DNA of 64,000 nt from Mesorhizobium tianshanense (GCF_007830515.1 NZ_VLKT01000042.1:1-64000), one strand, 5' to 3'; numbered from the stretch's first letter, positions 42,146 to 51,662 are shown. A program made the numbers and translations. The notes: generated by a model not told the origin, from the letters alone.

Positions 42146-43075
42146 ATGGCGCCACGAAAAGTCATCATCACATGCGCGGTCACCGGGTCGATCCATACGC
42201 CGTCGATGTCGCCTCACCTGCCGGTCACCGCCGAAGAGATCGCCGATGCCGCCGTTGGGGCGGCGGAAGCCGGCGCGGCCATCGTGCACTTGCATGCCCG
42301 CGATCCGGAGACAGGTCTGCCCGACCAGTCTCCGCAACGATTCGAACCGTTCCTGAAGATCATCAAGCAGCGTTCCGACTGCGTGGTGAACATCACCACC
42401 GGCGGCGCTCCGACGATGACGATCGAGGAACGGCTCAAGCCGGTCGCCACATTCAAACCGGAAGTCGCTTCCCTCAACATGGGCTCGATGAATTTCGGCC
42501 TGTTTCCGATGCTGGAGCGCTTCAGGGAATTCTCGCACGACTGGGAGCGGCCGTATCTCGAAGGATCGCGCGACCGCATCTTCAAGAACACCTTCACCGA
42601 CATCGAGAACATCCTGACGACCTGCGCGGAGAATGGCACCCGCTTCGAGATCGAGTGCTACGATATCGGTCATCTCTACACACTCGCCCATTTCGTCGAG
42701 CGCGGCCTGGTGAAGCCGCCGTTCTTCGTCCAGAGCGTCTTCGGCATCCTTGGCGGCATCGGCCCGCATCCGGAAGACGTCATGCATATGAAGCGTACCG
42801 CCGACAGGCTGTTCGGCAACGATTACCGGTGGTCGGTCTTGGGCGCGGGCCGCAATCAGATGCCGATCGCCGCGATCGCCGCGGCGAACGGCGGCAACGT
42901 TCGTGTCGGGCTGGAGGATTCGCTATGGATCGGTCCGGGCAGGTTCGCCCGCTCGAACGCCGAACAGGTCCTCAATATCCGTGAGATCATCGAAGGCCTC
43001 GGCCTCGAGGTTGCCACGCCGACCGAGGCGCGTGCGATCCTCGATCTCAAGGGCGCCGATCGCGTGAACTTCTGA
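42146..43075 (+). CDS. Beta-keto acid cleavage enzyme (BKACE, DUF849 family)
   Basis: 309-residue TIM barrel. Zn ligands H48 and H50 are in IVHLHARDP, and the catalytic Glu is in VRVGLEDSLW. The NITTGGAPTMTIEERL segment lines the active site. BKACE enzymes transfer the acetyl part of a beta-keto acid to acetyl-CoA, giving acetoacetate and a new CoA ester. The actual keto acid differs from member to member. GAGAGGAAAAG precedes the ATG. Its presence implies that the imported compound passes through a beta-keto acid. Confidence 0.9.
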   Translation: MAPRKVIITCAVTGSIHTPSMSPHLPVTAEEIADAAVGAAEAGAAIVHLHARDPETGLPDQSPQRFEPFLKIIKQRSDCVVNITTGGAPTMTIEERLKPVATFKPEVASLNMGSMNFGLFPMLERFREFSHDWERPYLEGSRDRIFKNTFTDIENILTTCAENGTRFEIECYDIGHLYTLAHFVERGLVKPPFFVQSVFGILGGIGPHPEDVMHMKRTADRLFGNDYRWSVLGAGRNQMPIAAIAAANGGNVRVGLEDSLWIGPGRFARSNAEQVLNIREIIEGLGLEVATPTEARAILDLKGADRVNF

Positions 43076-43088
43076 CCGGAGTGCGTTC

Positions 43089-43802
43089 ATGAACGTTCTG
43101 ATCGTCTACGCGCATCCCGAACCAACCTCGTTCAACGCGGCGCTGGTGGCGCGTGCGAAAGCCGCCCTCCGGGCCGCCGGGCACACGGTGACGGTGTCGG
43201 ACCTCTACGCCGATAGATTCGATCCGGAGGCCGGACGGCACGACTTCTCGACTATCGCAGATCCGGATCGGTTCCATTACCAGAGCGAGCAGGTTTTGGC
43301 TGCAAGGCAAGAGGCCTTCGTTCCGGAGATCGCGCGCGAACAGGCGCGGGTCGCCGCAGCCGATCTTCTGGTTCTGCAGTTCCCGCTGTGGTGGGGCGGC
43401 CCGCCCGCAATCCTGAAAGGGTGGTTCGAGCGCGTGCTGGCCTACGGCTTCGCCTATGTCGACGGCCGGCGCTTCGATACCGGCGTATTCAAGGGACGCC
43501 GGGCTCTGCTCTCCGTGACGACCGGCGGCACGACGGCCCGTTTCGGTCCCCATGGCGTCTATGGCGAGATCGAAAAGGTGCTGTGGCAGACGCAGCGCCT
43601 CACCCTGCAATATATGGGCTATTCGGTCGAGGAGCCCTTCGTCGCCTATGGCGCGCCGCGGGTCGGCGACGAGGGTCGCGCCGCATATCTGGACGAGTTC
43701 GCCCGTCGTGTCGTCGAAGCGGCGGCGAAACCGGTGGACCGCAGGACAGACGAGGCTCTGCGCGAAAGCGTACCGGCCGACGCCTGGGCGCAGACGCGTT
43801 GA
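43089..43802 (+). CDS. Flavodoxin-fold NAD(P)H:quinone oxidoreductase
   Basis: 237-residue flavoprotein of the NQO1/KefF-like family. The N-terminus MNVLIVYAHPEPTSFNAAL binds the FMN or FAD phosphate, and the active-site segments are LQFPLWWGGPPAILKGWFER and SVTTGGTTARFGPHG. It transfers two electrons from NAD(P)H to quinones or similar acceptors. It lies between the BKACE and SDR genes in a tight operon, so it may reduce an unsaturated intermediate or a quinone formed in the pathway. Confidence 0.86.
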   Translation: MNVLIVYAHPEPTSFNAALVARAKAALRAAGHTVTVSDLYADRFDPEAGRHDFSTIADPDRFHYQSEQVLAARQEAFVPEIAREQARVAAADLLVLQFPLWWGGPPAILKGWFERVLAYGFAYVDGRRFDTGVFKGRRALLSVTTGGTTARFGPHGVYGEIEKVLWQTQRLTLQYMGYSVEEPFVAYGAPRVGDEGRAAYLDEFARRVVEAAAKPVDRRTDEALRESVPADAWAQTR

Positions 43803-43822
43803 GGCAGCGCGAGGAGGACAGC

Positions 43823-44569
43823 ATGACCAACTCCAAGGCTTTCGAAGGCAAGGTCGTTCTGGTGGTCGGCGGATCGCGCGGCATCGGCGCCGCGGTGTCG
43901 CGCCGCTTCGCGGGGCTGGGCGCAGCCGTCGCGATCGGCCATCGCACGGCCGGTGCGGCCGACGCGATCATCGCCGAAATCGCCGCGAGCGGCGGTCAAG
44001 CGAAAAGCTTCGCCGGAGACACCTCGAAGCCCGGCGAGGCCGAGACCATCGTGCGCGGAGCCTACGAGGCTTTCGGACGGCTGGACGTCCTGGTCAACAC
44101 GGCCGGCATCGGGCCATACCTGCCGCTGGCCAGAATCGACGAGGCCCATTACCGTTCGATCTTCGACACCAACGTGCTGGGAACGATCCTGCTTACACAG
44201 GCAGCCGCACCTCTCCTGCCTTCGCCGGGCGGACGCATCGTCCATTTTGCGTCGCGCCTCGCCTGCAACCCGATCCCGACCAGTTCCGTCTATTCTGCGT
44301 CCAAAGCGGCTGTCATCACGCTCGTCCACGGTTTCGCGCGTGAGTTGGGCCCAAAGGGCATCACCGTCAACGCAGTGGCTCCGGGCGTGATCGAAACGGA
44401 CATGACGACGACGATCATCGCTGAACGGGGCGAGCAGATACGCGCCATGACGCCGCTCGGTCGCATCGGTCAGCCGGAGGATATCGCAGGGATCGTGGCC
44501 TTCCTTGCCTCGGACGATGCCGGCTGGATCACCGGCCGCACGATCCTGGCGGATGGCGGCGTGAACTGA
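43823..44569 (+). CDS. Short-chain dehydrogenase/reductase
   Basis: 248-residue SDR with the cofactor motif VVGGSRGIGAAVSRRF (TGxxxGIG type with V for T), NTAGIGPYLP, and the catalytic residues in SASK, with Tyr in SVYSASKAA. The C-terminus GWITGRTILADGGVN is typical of FabG-like SDRs. It oxidises or reduces a hydroxyl of a pathway intermediate, for example making the beta-keto acid for BKACE. GAGGAGGACAGC precedes the ATG. It is the last gene of the TRAP operon. Confidence 0.9.
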   Translation: MTNSKAFEGKVVLVVGGSRGIGAAVSRRFAGLGAAVAIGHRTAGAADAIIAEIAASGGQAKSFAGDTSKPGEAETIVRGAYEAFGRLDVLVNTAGIGPYLPLARIDEAHYRSIFDTNVLGTILLTQAAAPLLPSPGGRIVHFASRLACNPIPTSSVYSASKAAVITLVHGFARELGPKGITVNAVAPGVIETDMTTTIIAERGEQIRAMTPLGRIGQPEDIAGIVAFLASDDAGWITGRTILADGGVN

Positions 44570-44606
44570 TCCGGGTTTGACCGGAACCATAAGACTGGCC
44601 CGGTTG

Positions 44607-45431
44607 CTACGGTGCGAATTGCGTCGCTGGCGACGTCGGTCGCGTGAGGAAGCTCTCGATCACTTGCGCCACCTCCGGTCCTTGGCCGAGATTGTAGTGC
44701 GAATAGCCCGGAATGATCGCCAACCGCGCGCGCGAAAACTGCGGATCGATCCAGCCCGGTTCCCGGATGCCACCGCCGAACAGGGCGAAAAACTCGGCGA
44801 TGTGCTGCATCGAGACGGAATCGTGATCGGCAAAGATCAGCAGCACGGGCATGGGCAGGGCACGCACTTCCTCACGCCAGTTCCAGTCCTGTCGCATAAG
44901 CTCGCCCATCCGGTCGACGAACAGCGGAAACTGGTCGGGGTGGCCGTAACCCTCGAAGATCGGTGTGGCCTTCATCTGCTCGGCGAGGGAGCTGTTGACG
45001 GCGCTCATGCCTTCCTGCGCCTCCGGGTACCAGCCGTCACGCGCAAAGCCCGTGGCGATCACGATCAGGTTGCGCACCATCGCCGGGTGCTGGATGGCCA
45101 TCCAGATTGCAGCATCAGCGCCATGGGAATAACCGGCGACGTCGGCTTGGCTGATGCCGAGGTGGCGCAAGACCGCAGCGACATCGTCGCCGTTTCTTTC
45201 GTGGCTCATGGGTGTATCACGCAGACCGGTACGGCCGTGGCCTTCGAGGTCGATGGCGATGACCTGGCGCCGCTCCGCCAGGGGTCCGGTGATCTGCGCA
45301 GTGGTCCTGATCGGCATAAGCCCGCCGGCAAGAACGACGATCGGCTCGCCCTCGCCGTAGATTTCGTAGTAGAGGCGCAGGCCTTCGGCAGCTTCGGCGT
45401 ATCCATTGCTGGCAGGTTCAAGTTCTTGCAT
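44607..45431 (-). CDS. Alpha/beta hydrolase
   Basis: 274-residue alpha/beta hydrolase with the nucleophile elbow GYSHGADAA (Ser), the oxyanion region VLAGGLMPIRTT, the acid in LIFADHDSVSM and the catalytic His in IIPGYSHYNLGQGP. AAGGAGA precedes the ATG at 45431. It is convergent with the TRAP operon and separate from it. The ester or lactone substrate is unknown. Confidence 0.85.
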   Translation of the reverse strand: MQELEPASNGYAEAAEGLRLYYEIYGEGEPIVVLAGGLMPIRTTAQITGPLAERRQVIAIDLEGHGRTGLRDTPMSHERNGDDVAAVLRHLGISQADVAGYSHGADAAIWMAIQHPAMVRNLIVIATGFARDGWYPEAQEGMSAVNSSLAEQMKATPIFEGYGHPDQFPLFVDRMGELMRQDWNWREEVRALPMPVLLIFADHDSVSMQHIAEFFALFGGGIREPGWIDPQFSRARLAIIPGYSHYNLGQGPEVAQVIESFLTRPTSPATQFAP

Positions 45432-45559
45432 GGCGGATTCTCCTTGGAATTCCTATGCGTGGGTCGGTGGCGTATCCGGAAGGACGAAAGACCGGCGCTT
45501 CTCACGACAGCCGAATGGAGACTTTTCTCAACTTGAGCTGTTGGCGGGGCCGCGATCCG

Positions 45560-46711
45560 TCAGCGGACCGTTTCTTGCCGCGGATATTCTAGCTGCATGG
45601 CGACCACGCTTGTGGTGCTTTTTCCGTAACGCGCTGTGATCGCCTCGAGCGCCCGGTCGAGCGCCTCCGCCGGCTTCCGATCGGAAAACGTCGGCACTTG
45701 CCGGTCTTCTGGCCAATTCCGGCCTGACTGGTCGGGGATGACGCGAATGCCGTTGCGGGTCTCGACGGCATCCGGCGCGACAGCAAAGGTCGCGGCGCTC
45801 GACCGGTAGGTTCGCGACCAGGCATCGGCCACCAGTGCAAGCGACACCTCGTCCATGCCCGGCTCGAGGCGGATGCCGAACTCTTCGCGGTTCCAGAAGG
45901 CCATCCTGTTGGCAAGTACCGTCGTCGCGAACGGACGCGTCAGCTTGAACGCACCGCTTGCATGCCGTGCATTCCATTTCGCAAGGCCGAGATCGTTCGC
46001 GACTGCTTCCGCCTTGGCTCGACCGGCGATTGCCTCGATCAGCGTCAGCATCATCGGCATGGACGCCGTGATGCCGGTCGTGGTCGTGACGCTGCCGTCA
46101 GATACCATGCGCCGGTCGGGCACGTATTCGATCGTCGGGCTGCGCTTGAGCATCTCGACGAGATAGTACCAATGCGTCGTCGCACGCTTGTCGTCTAGCA
46201 GGCCGGCCGCTCCGACGACCTTGGCGCCGGCGCAGATACCGATGATCCTCGCGCCCTTCTCCGCCTGGCTTTTGAGCCAGGCGAGCGCCGCCGGATCGTC
46301 GTCGCGGCTCATGGCGGGGACGATGACGTAGTCGGCTCCATCAGGAAGCGCGGCGTCGAACTGTGCGATGGTCGCGTCCGGCTCGACGTTGAGCGCGGGA
46401 TAAAGCTGCACCGGTCCCGGTCCGGTCGCCAGCATCACCACGTCGGCGACGTCGGCTCGCCGCAGGATGCCGGTCGGCATGAGATAATCGGTGGTCTCCG
46501 TGGCGTCGTTGATACCAATGATCGCGACGAGCGGACGCTCCCGCACCGCAGGCTTGAGCGCGGTCAGCATGGCGGCAGTCTCTTCCTGCGGCACGGGCGG
46601 CGCCTCTTTGGCCGCCGTCGCCGATGGCAGGCTGAACATCCAGCCGCCAAAACCCGCCAAGGAAAGGACGATGAGAGCCAAGCCAACCCGGACGAAGATG
46701 GATTTCGACAT
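45560..46711 (-). CDS. DJ-1/PfpI-family protein with N-terminal membrane anchor
   Basis: 383-residue protein. The N-terminus has one hydrophobic segment (VGLALIVLSLAGFGGWMFSL), then a DJ-1/PfpI class-I glutamine-amidotransferase-like domain with the nucleophile Cys in RIIGICAGAKVVGAAG. The C-terminal 180 residues resemble a second, incomplete domain of the same type. A GTG at 46714 precedes the chosen ATG. It is divergent from a GlxA-type AraC regulator that contains the same kind of domain. It may be an exported stress protein or a sensor partner. Confidence 0.78.
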   Translation of the reverse strand: MSKSIFVRVGLALIVLSLAGFGGWMFSLPSATAAKEAPPVPQEETAAMLTALKPAVRERPLVAIIGINDATETTDYLMPTGILRRADVADVVMLATGPGPVQLYPALNVEPDATIAQFDAALPDGADYVIVPAMSRDDDPAALAWLKSQAEKGARIIGICAGAKVVGAAGLLDDKRATTHWYYLVEMLKRSPTIEYVPDRRMVSDGSVTTTTGITASMPMMLTLIEAIAGRAKAEAVANDLGLAKWNARHASGAFKLTRPFATTVLANRMAFWNREEFGIRLEPGMDEVSLALVADAWSRTYRSSAATFAVAPDAVETRNGIRVIPDQSGRNWPEDRQVPTFSDRKPAEALDRALEAITARYGKSTTSVVAMQLEYPRQETVR

Positions 46712-46843
46712 CACTGCGTTCTCCAGAAGAACGAACGGAAGCGGCTCCAGGCGACCGGCCGCGTTCCGGCGCTTCCATCGACCGGTCTAACCTAGCAGTG
46801 GAGGCCCTTGGCAGAAAGGACAAAGATGCGGTAATTTCTGCCA

Positions 46844-47815
46844 ATGCACCACGTCGCCCTCATCGTCTATCCCGGGTTCGAGTTGCTCGACATGTCGGGA
46901 CCCGCATCGGTTTTCAACGGTGCCAATCGCGCCTTGAGCCAGCAGGGAAAGCCAGCCCTCTACAAGGTCCTGCTCGTATCGACACAAGGCGGCGCTATCG
47001 AGAGCAGCAGCGGCGTCGCGGTGGAAACCCGCCCGATCACCGAGATTCGGCCGGGGGACGCCCACACAGTGCTGGTCGTGGGGGCGGAACGGGAGCAACT
47101 CCTGCCGGCAGTGGCGGATCCGATCCTGCGGGCAGCAATTCCAGGATTAGCGGCGAAGGCCGAGCGTTTCGGTTCAGTCTGCACAGGAGGATTCGTGCTC
47201 GCCGCGTTCCGGCTGCTCGACGGTCATCGCATCGCGACCCACTGGGACTCATGCAAGCCATTTACTGAAAACTTCCCGTTGGTCACGGTCGATCCGGACG
47301 CGCTTTACGTGGTCGACGGACGTCTCTGGACGTCCGCCGGGGTTACCACCGGCATCGACATGGCGCTGGCGATGGTCGCGCATGACCTCGACGCGGCGAT
47401 CGCTGGCGAGGTCGCGAAACGGCTGATCCTCTACGCTCGTCGCCCCGGCTACCAGTCCCAGTTCAGCCCACTCCTGCAGGCTCAGGTGAAGGGCGACAGC
47501 CCGTTCGCCGACCTGATCGGCTGGATTCAGGCGAACCTCGACGCGCAGCTTGACGTGCCCTCGCTGGCTGCGCGCGCCGGCCTGACCGAGCGCACCTTCC
47601 ATCGCAAGTTTGTGGCGGCGACGGAGGAAACGCCGGCCCGCTTCGTCGAGATCGCCAGGCTCGATGCCGCGCGCATGCTGTTGTCGCGCGGGCTTTCGCT
47701 GAAGTCGATTGCGGTACAGGTCGGCCTGTTCCCGCCTGCTCGCCTTGCGGACGCCTTCGAGCGCCGTTTCGGCGTCGCGCCGAGGCTTTTCCGCGACATG
47801 CACGCCGAGCTGTGA
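46844..47815 (+). CDS. GlxA-type AraC-family regulator with DJ-1/PfpI domain
   Basis: 323-residue regulator. Residues 1-175 are a DJ-1/PfpI-like domain (MHHVALIVYPGFELLDMSGP, Cys in FGSVCTGGFVLAAF). Residues about 220-320 carry two AraC helix-turn-helices (DVPSLAARAGLTERTFHRKF and SLKSIAVQVGLFPPARLADAF). This is the GlxA arrangement. It is divergent from the membrane-anchored DJ-1 protein gene, which it probably regulates. No strong ribosome site is visible. Confidence 0.88.
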   Translation: MHHVALIVYPGFELLDMSGPASVFNGANRALSQQGKPALYKVLLVSTQGGAIESSSGVAVETRPITEIRPGDAHTVLVVGAEREQLLPAVADPILRAAIPGLAAKAERFGSVCTGGFVLAAFRLLDGHRIATHWDSCKPFTENFPLVTVDPDALYVVDGRLWTSAGVTTGIDMALAMVAHDLDAAIAGEVAKRLILYARRPGYQSQFSPLLQAQVKGDSPFADLIGWIQANLDAQLDVPSLAARAGLTERTFHRKFVAATEETPARFVEIARLDAARMLLSRGLSLKSIAVQVGLFPPARLADAFERRFGVAPRLFRDMHAEL

Positions 47816-47834
47816 GAACTGGTTCCTGCCGCCG

Positions 47835-49073
47835 TCACACGCGGGAACGGCTCTCGAAGCCGGCAAGGCGCGCATAGCCGCGTACCACAGCTTCCCGCTC
47901 GTCACGAGACGCGATTGCTTCGATGTCGTCAAACCCGTCCGGCGCGCGAGATTCCACCATGTCGATGACGCCCTCGGGACCGCCCCCGCGATTGGCAAGT
48001 ACGATGGCCGATGTCGCCGGCCTGCGTTCCGCGTCATAAGCCGCAAGTGCGGCCTCGACCGACGTCTCGGCGACCAGATTCTCGGCGAGGCTGCGCGCAT
48101 CGAGAACCGCTTGGCTCGCTCCGTTGGAACCGACCGGGTACATGGGATGGGCGGCGTCGCCCAGCAGCGTCACGCGTCCGAACGCCCATCGGTCAAGTGG
48201 GTTGCGGTCGCAATTGGGGTATTCGTAGAACGTCGGCGTCGCCCGGATGATCTCGGCCGGATCGACGAAATCCAACCGGAAGCGCTCGCGCACGAAAGGC
48301 AGAACGTCCGCCAGAACGCCCGGCCGGCTCCAGTCCTCCTTGCGGAGCGGCGCGGTGCCGGGAATTCCTGTCCGCGCCATCACCGCCCAATTCGTCAGGC
48401 GGACGCCCGGCTGCGAGGTATCGGCGGCGATCGGATAGAACACGAATTTCGCGAAGTTGCCGCCGGCGATCGCCATCGCCCGGCCGTCGCACCAGGTCGG
48501 CCAGCTTGTGCAGCCGCGCCACAGCATGACGCCGTTCCAGATGGGTGGCCCCTCTTGGGGAAAGAGATGGGCGCGTACGGTGGAGTGTATGCCGTCCGCG
48601 CCGATCAGGAGGTCGCCGGATGAGTGGGTGCGCTCGCCGTCGCGGCTGGAGAGATCGACCACAACGCCGCCTCCCGATTGGCGAAAGCCGTCGACTTGCC
48701 AGCCGGTGCGGATAATTTCGCGGCCCAACCGTTCAATTACCGCCTTGTGGATCAGCCCCAGCAACTTGCCGCGATGTATGCTGTATTGCGGATGAAGGTG
48801 GCCTGCATCGATGCCACGCAGTTCCTGCCAAACGGCTTGGCCGAATCGGTTTGCGTAGATGAGCTCGTGCGTGCGGATACCCTGAGCGTCCAGGTCCGCC
48901 TGAAGTCCGAGAGCCGCCAGTTCCTTCACGGCATGCGGCAAGATGTTGATGCCCACGCCGAGCTCGCGAATATCGCCGGCCCGCTCGAATATCTCGGCAT
49001 CGATGCCGATCCTGTGCAGGAACAGGGCCGCGGTCAGCCCGCCGATCCCGCCACCGGCGATCAGCGCCTTCAT
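47835..49073 (-). CDS. FAD-dependent monooxygenase (flavin oxidoreductase)
   Basis: 412-residue class A flavoprotein monooxygenase. The FAD motif is MKALIAGGGIGGLTAALFLH, the DG motif is DLLIGADGIHSTVR, and the GD motif is RVTLLGDAAHPMYPVGSNGA. The form is like salicylate- or phenazine-type hydroxylases. GAGAGGCGG precedes the ATG. It is convergent with the GlxA regulator gene and may be part of its regulon; the aromatic substrate is unknown. Confidence 0.87.
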   Translation of the reverse strand: MKALIAGGGIGGLTAALFLHRIGIDAEIFERAGDIRELGVGINILPHAVKELAALGLQADLDAQGIRTHELIYANRFGQAVWQELRGIDAGHLHPQYSIHRGKLLGLIHKAVIERLGREIIRTGWQVDGFRQSGGGVVVDLSSRDGERTHSSGDLLIGADGIHSTVRAHLFPQEGPPIWNGVMLWRGCTSWPTWCDGRAMAIAGGNFAKFVFYPIAADTSQPGVRLTNWAVMARTGIPGTAPLRKEDWSRPGVLADVLPFVRERFRLDFVDPAEIIRATPTFYEYPNCDRNPLDRWAFGRVTLLGDAAHPMYPVGSNGASQAVLDARSLAENLVAETSVEAALAAYDAERRPATSAIVLANRGGGPEGVIDMVESRAPDGFDDIEAIASRDEREAVVRGYARLAGFESRSRV

Positions 49074-49276
49074 GATGCCGCCTCTCTTCTTCGTCTGTCC
49101 AAGGCAGCCTATCGGCGTGGTGACGTATCTGAAATGACATAAAGCGCGGGATATCTGCCACCTCCGGTCTTACCCGCCACGGAAGAACGACGCGTCCCCG
49201 CCCGCAGCGGGCAATTGCAATGACAGCGCCATTCGTCGTAGCCATTCCGACCGCTTGGTTTTGGAGGAGACGCAGC

Positions 49277-49669
49277 ATGGACCGATTCACCGGCGGTTGC
49301 CTGTGCGGCAACGTGCGAATTGTGGCGTCGGGACTCCCATACCGGGTCGGCCTTTGTCATTGCCTCGACTGCCGCAAGCATCATGGGGCCCTGTTTTACG
49401 CTGCCGCGGTGTTCCCTCAGGATGCGGTGACGATCGACGGCGAAACACGCGACTACGCCGGGCGGTTTTTCTGCCCCCGCTGCGGCTCGTCCGTTTTCGC
49501 ACGCAACGCAGACGAAATCGAAGTGCACCTGGGGTCCCTGGATGCCCCTGACCAACTGATGCCTACCTACGAAAGCTGGATCGTCCGTCGCGAATCCTGG
49601 TTGCCGCCGTTTCCGCTCAAGAGACGATACGAGCGCGATCGTGACGCTACGGGTCGCTTTGAGGAGTAG
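49277..49669 (+). CDS. GFA family zinc-binding protein
   Basis: 130-residue GFA/CENP-V-type protein with Cys clusters for zinc: GGCLCGNVR, LCHCLDCRKHHGA and FCPRCGSSVF. Some members act on S-hydroxymethyl-glutathione, but most are unassigned. The ATG at 49277 has GGAGGAG upstream; the longer reading from 49220 is rejected. Confidence 0.87.
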   Translation: MDRFTGGCLCGNVRIVASGLPYRVGLCHCLDCRKHHGALFYAAAVFPQDAVTIDGETRDYAGRFFCPRCGSSVFARNADEIEVHLGSLDAPDQLMPTYESWIVRRESWLPPFPLKRRYERDRDATGRFEE

Positions 49670-49777
49670 GTCGCACAAACGGTGCGAAGGCGCCGTTACG
49701 AGGTGACAGCGACGCCTGCCTTGATCGACATCTCGAACCAGATGCTCGAGGACGGCGCCTTCGATCACGCCCGCGCG

Positions 49778-51295
49778 TCACTCCGGAAGACCGGCCTTGC
49801 GGAAGCCATCAACGAAATGCTCAAGCGTCCCAGCGTCTCGGAATGGCTCCGTCGTGGCCCAGTGGCGGGTTGTGAAATGCGGGTTGCCGACGAGGAACAG
49901 TTCGACCTCCGCGCGCGCCTCGTCGAGCCGGCCCAGTTGGGCAAGGCTTGCCGCCAGGAAACGGCGTGAGCTTGTCCGATAAGTCTCGTCCCTGCGCAGC
50001 GTCTCGACAGCGGCTTCGTATTCGCCGGCCGCATATTGCGCCTGGCCGAGCGTCAGATAGTACCAACTTGCCGGGAACGGGTTCAGCCGGAACGCCTTGC
50101 GAATGTGCTCAAGGCCCTCCTCGACCCGCCCGGCCAGGACCGCGATGTCGGATAATGCCGCCCAGGCATCAGCCTCGTTCGGGTCGAGCTCGATCGCCTT
50201 GGCGAATTCGGCATCCGCCTCGGCGAAGCTGCGGTCATATGCAAGCAGGTAAGCCAGGACCCAGCGGCAGCCCGCATCGTTGGGATCGATCGCCACAGCC
50301 TTGCGCGCCAGTTCCAAGGCAAGGCTACGGGAAGATTCAGTCGGTCCGCCGGAATGCACCCATCCCATCCAGTGGTTCATGGCAAGCCAGCGATAGGGCT
50401 CGGCGTACCCCGGATCGAGCGAAACCGCGCGCGTGAGCATCAGATGCGCTTCCCGCGCCGTCTGCGGCTGATCATCCATCAGCTTGCGCGCCCGCACGCA
50501 GAGATCGTAAGCCTCGAGATTTTTGGGCCGATTGCGCGGCAGCGGTGCGCTGAGCCGGCCGAGCAACGCCTCCACGATCTTGCCGGTGACCTCGTCCTGA
50601 ACGGCAAAGATATCTTCCAGGCCGCGATCGAAGCGTTCCGCCCACAGATGATCGCCACTCACCGCGTCGACCAGCTGGGCGTTGACGCGCACGCGCCCCG
50701 CGGCGCGCCTTGCGCTCCCCTCCAGCAGGTAGCGCACGCCAAGGTCCAGCGCGATCTCGCGCACGTCCGTCGCTTTTCCTTTGTAGGCAAAGGCCGAGTT
50801 GCGCGCGATGACGAACAGGCCGGAGATCCTGGACAGGTCGGTGATCAGGTCTTCGGTCAACCCATCCGCGAAGGATTCCTGCTCGGGATCGTTGCTGACA
50901 TTGACGAAGGGCAGCACGGCTATCGATGGTTTGTCGGGCAGCGGCAAAGGTTTTCGCTTCGTGCCACCGAGCTGTTCGATAGCCCCCGTGAAGCGGTAGC
51001 CGACGCGTGGGACCGTGGCGATCCATTGACCACCGTCGGCGACCGGACCGAGCAGCTTCCGCAGCTGCGCGATCTGGACGGTGAGGTTGCCTTCCTCGAC
51101 GGCCGTGCCCGGCCACGCCGCGTCCATCAACTCGGCCTTCTCAAGGATTTCACCGGGCCGTCCGACGAGCGCCGCAAGCAGCTTTAGCGCGCGGTAGCTA
51201 ACGGCAACGGGGACATCGTTCCGAAGGAGTGTTCCCGCACCCGGATCAAGCACGAACGGACCAAAGGCAAAGCGCGATCCCTGCATACGGCGCAT
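49778..51295 (-). CDS. Winged-helix regulator with TolB-like and TPR domains
   Basis: 505-residue protein. Residues 1-105 are an OmpR/CadC-type DNA-binding winged helix (EEGNLTVQIAQLRKLLG, WIATVPRVGYRF). Residues about 120-245 are a TolB-like region (SIAVLPFVNVSNDPEQESFA, DGLTEDLITDLSRISGLFVI, YLLEGSARRAAGRVRVNAQL). The rest is TPR repeats (about residues 270-500). No membrane segment is visible, unlike CadC. The middle and C-terminal design is the same as in the adenylate cyclase at 55737, with a different N-terminal output domain. Confidence 0.85.
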   Translation of the reverse strand: MRRMQGSRFAFGPFVLDPGAGTLLRNDVPVAVSYRALKLLAALVGRPGEILEKAELMDAAWPGTAVEEGNLTVQIAQLRKLLGPVADGGQWIATVPRVGYRFTGAIEQLGGTKRKPLPLPDKPSIAVLPFVNVSNDPEQESFADGLTEDLITDLSRISGLFVIARNSAFAYKGKATDVREIALDLGVRYLLEGSARRAAGRVRVNAQLVDAVSGDHLWAERFDRGLEDIFAVQDEVTGKIVEALLGRLSAPLPRNRPKNLEAYDLCVRARKLMDDQPQTAREAHLMLTRAVSLDPGYAEPYRWLAMNHWMGWVHSGGPTESSRSLALELARKAVAIDPNDAGCRWVLAYLLAYDRSFAEADAEFAKAIELDPNEADAWAALSDIAVLAGRVEEGLEHIRKAFRLNPFPASWYYLTLGQAQYAAGEYEAAVETLRRDETYRTSSRRFLAASLAQLGRLDEARAEVELFLVGNPHFTTRHWATTEPFRDAGTLEHFVDGFRKAGLPE

Positions 51296-51422
51296 CTATA
51301 GCCCGTTTGGAAGTTTTGAGAACTATTTGGGAGAGCTTAATTACGACGCTGTTCGTATCCTGCAGAATTCAACCTCTTTCAGGTCGAGGGTCCACGGACC
51401 TTCAAACCATATGGAGGTTGCT

Positions 51423-51662
51423 ATGAACAATACCCTTGCGTCGGCCCCGCATCAGGCAGCGCGGCCGGGAACGCCCGTGGGGCGGGCGTCGCGTCGGCAC
51501 CTGACGACCCTGCGAAGCATTATCGCGACCTGGCGCGAGCGGATACGCTTTCGCTGGGAACTTGAGCAAATGTTGAAGGCCAATCCTCATTTGATCGACG
51601 ATATCGGTCTGACGAAACGGCAGGCCGAGGCAGAAATCGCCAAGCGCTTTTGGCAACGATAA
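51423..51662 (+). CDS. DUF1127 family small protein
   Basis: 79-residue protein with a C-terminal DUF1127 domain (WRERIRFRWELEQMLKANPH then DDIGLTKRQAEAEIAKRFW). Small DUF1127 proteins of alphaproteobacteria bind RNA and affect sRNA turnover and phosphate or stress responses. The N-terminal 30 residues are basic and disordered. GGAGG precedes the ATG. It is divergent from the winged-helix/TPR gene. Confidence 0.87.
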   Translation: MNNTLASAPHQAARPGTPVGRASRRHLTTLRSIIATWRERIRFRWELEQMLKANPHLIDDIGLTKRQAEAEIAKRFWQR

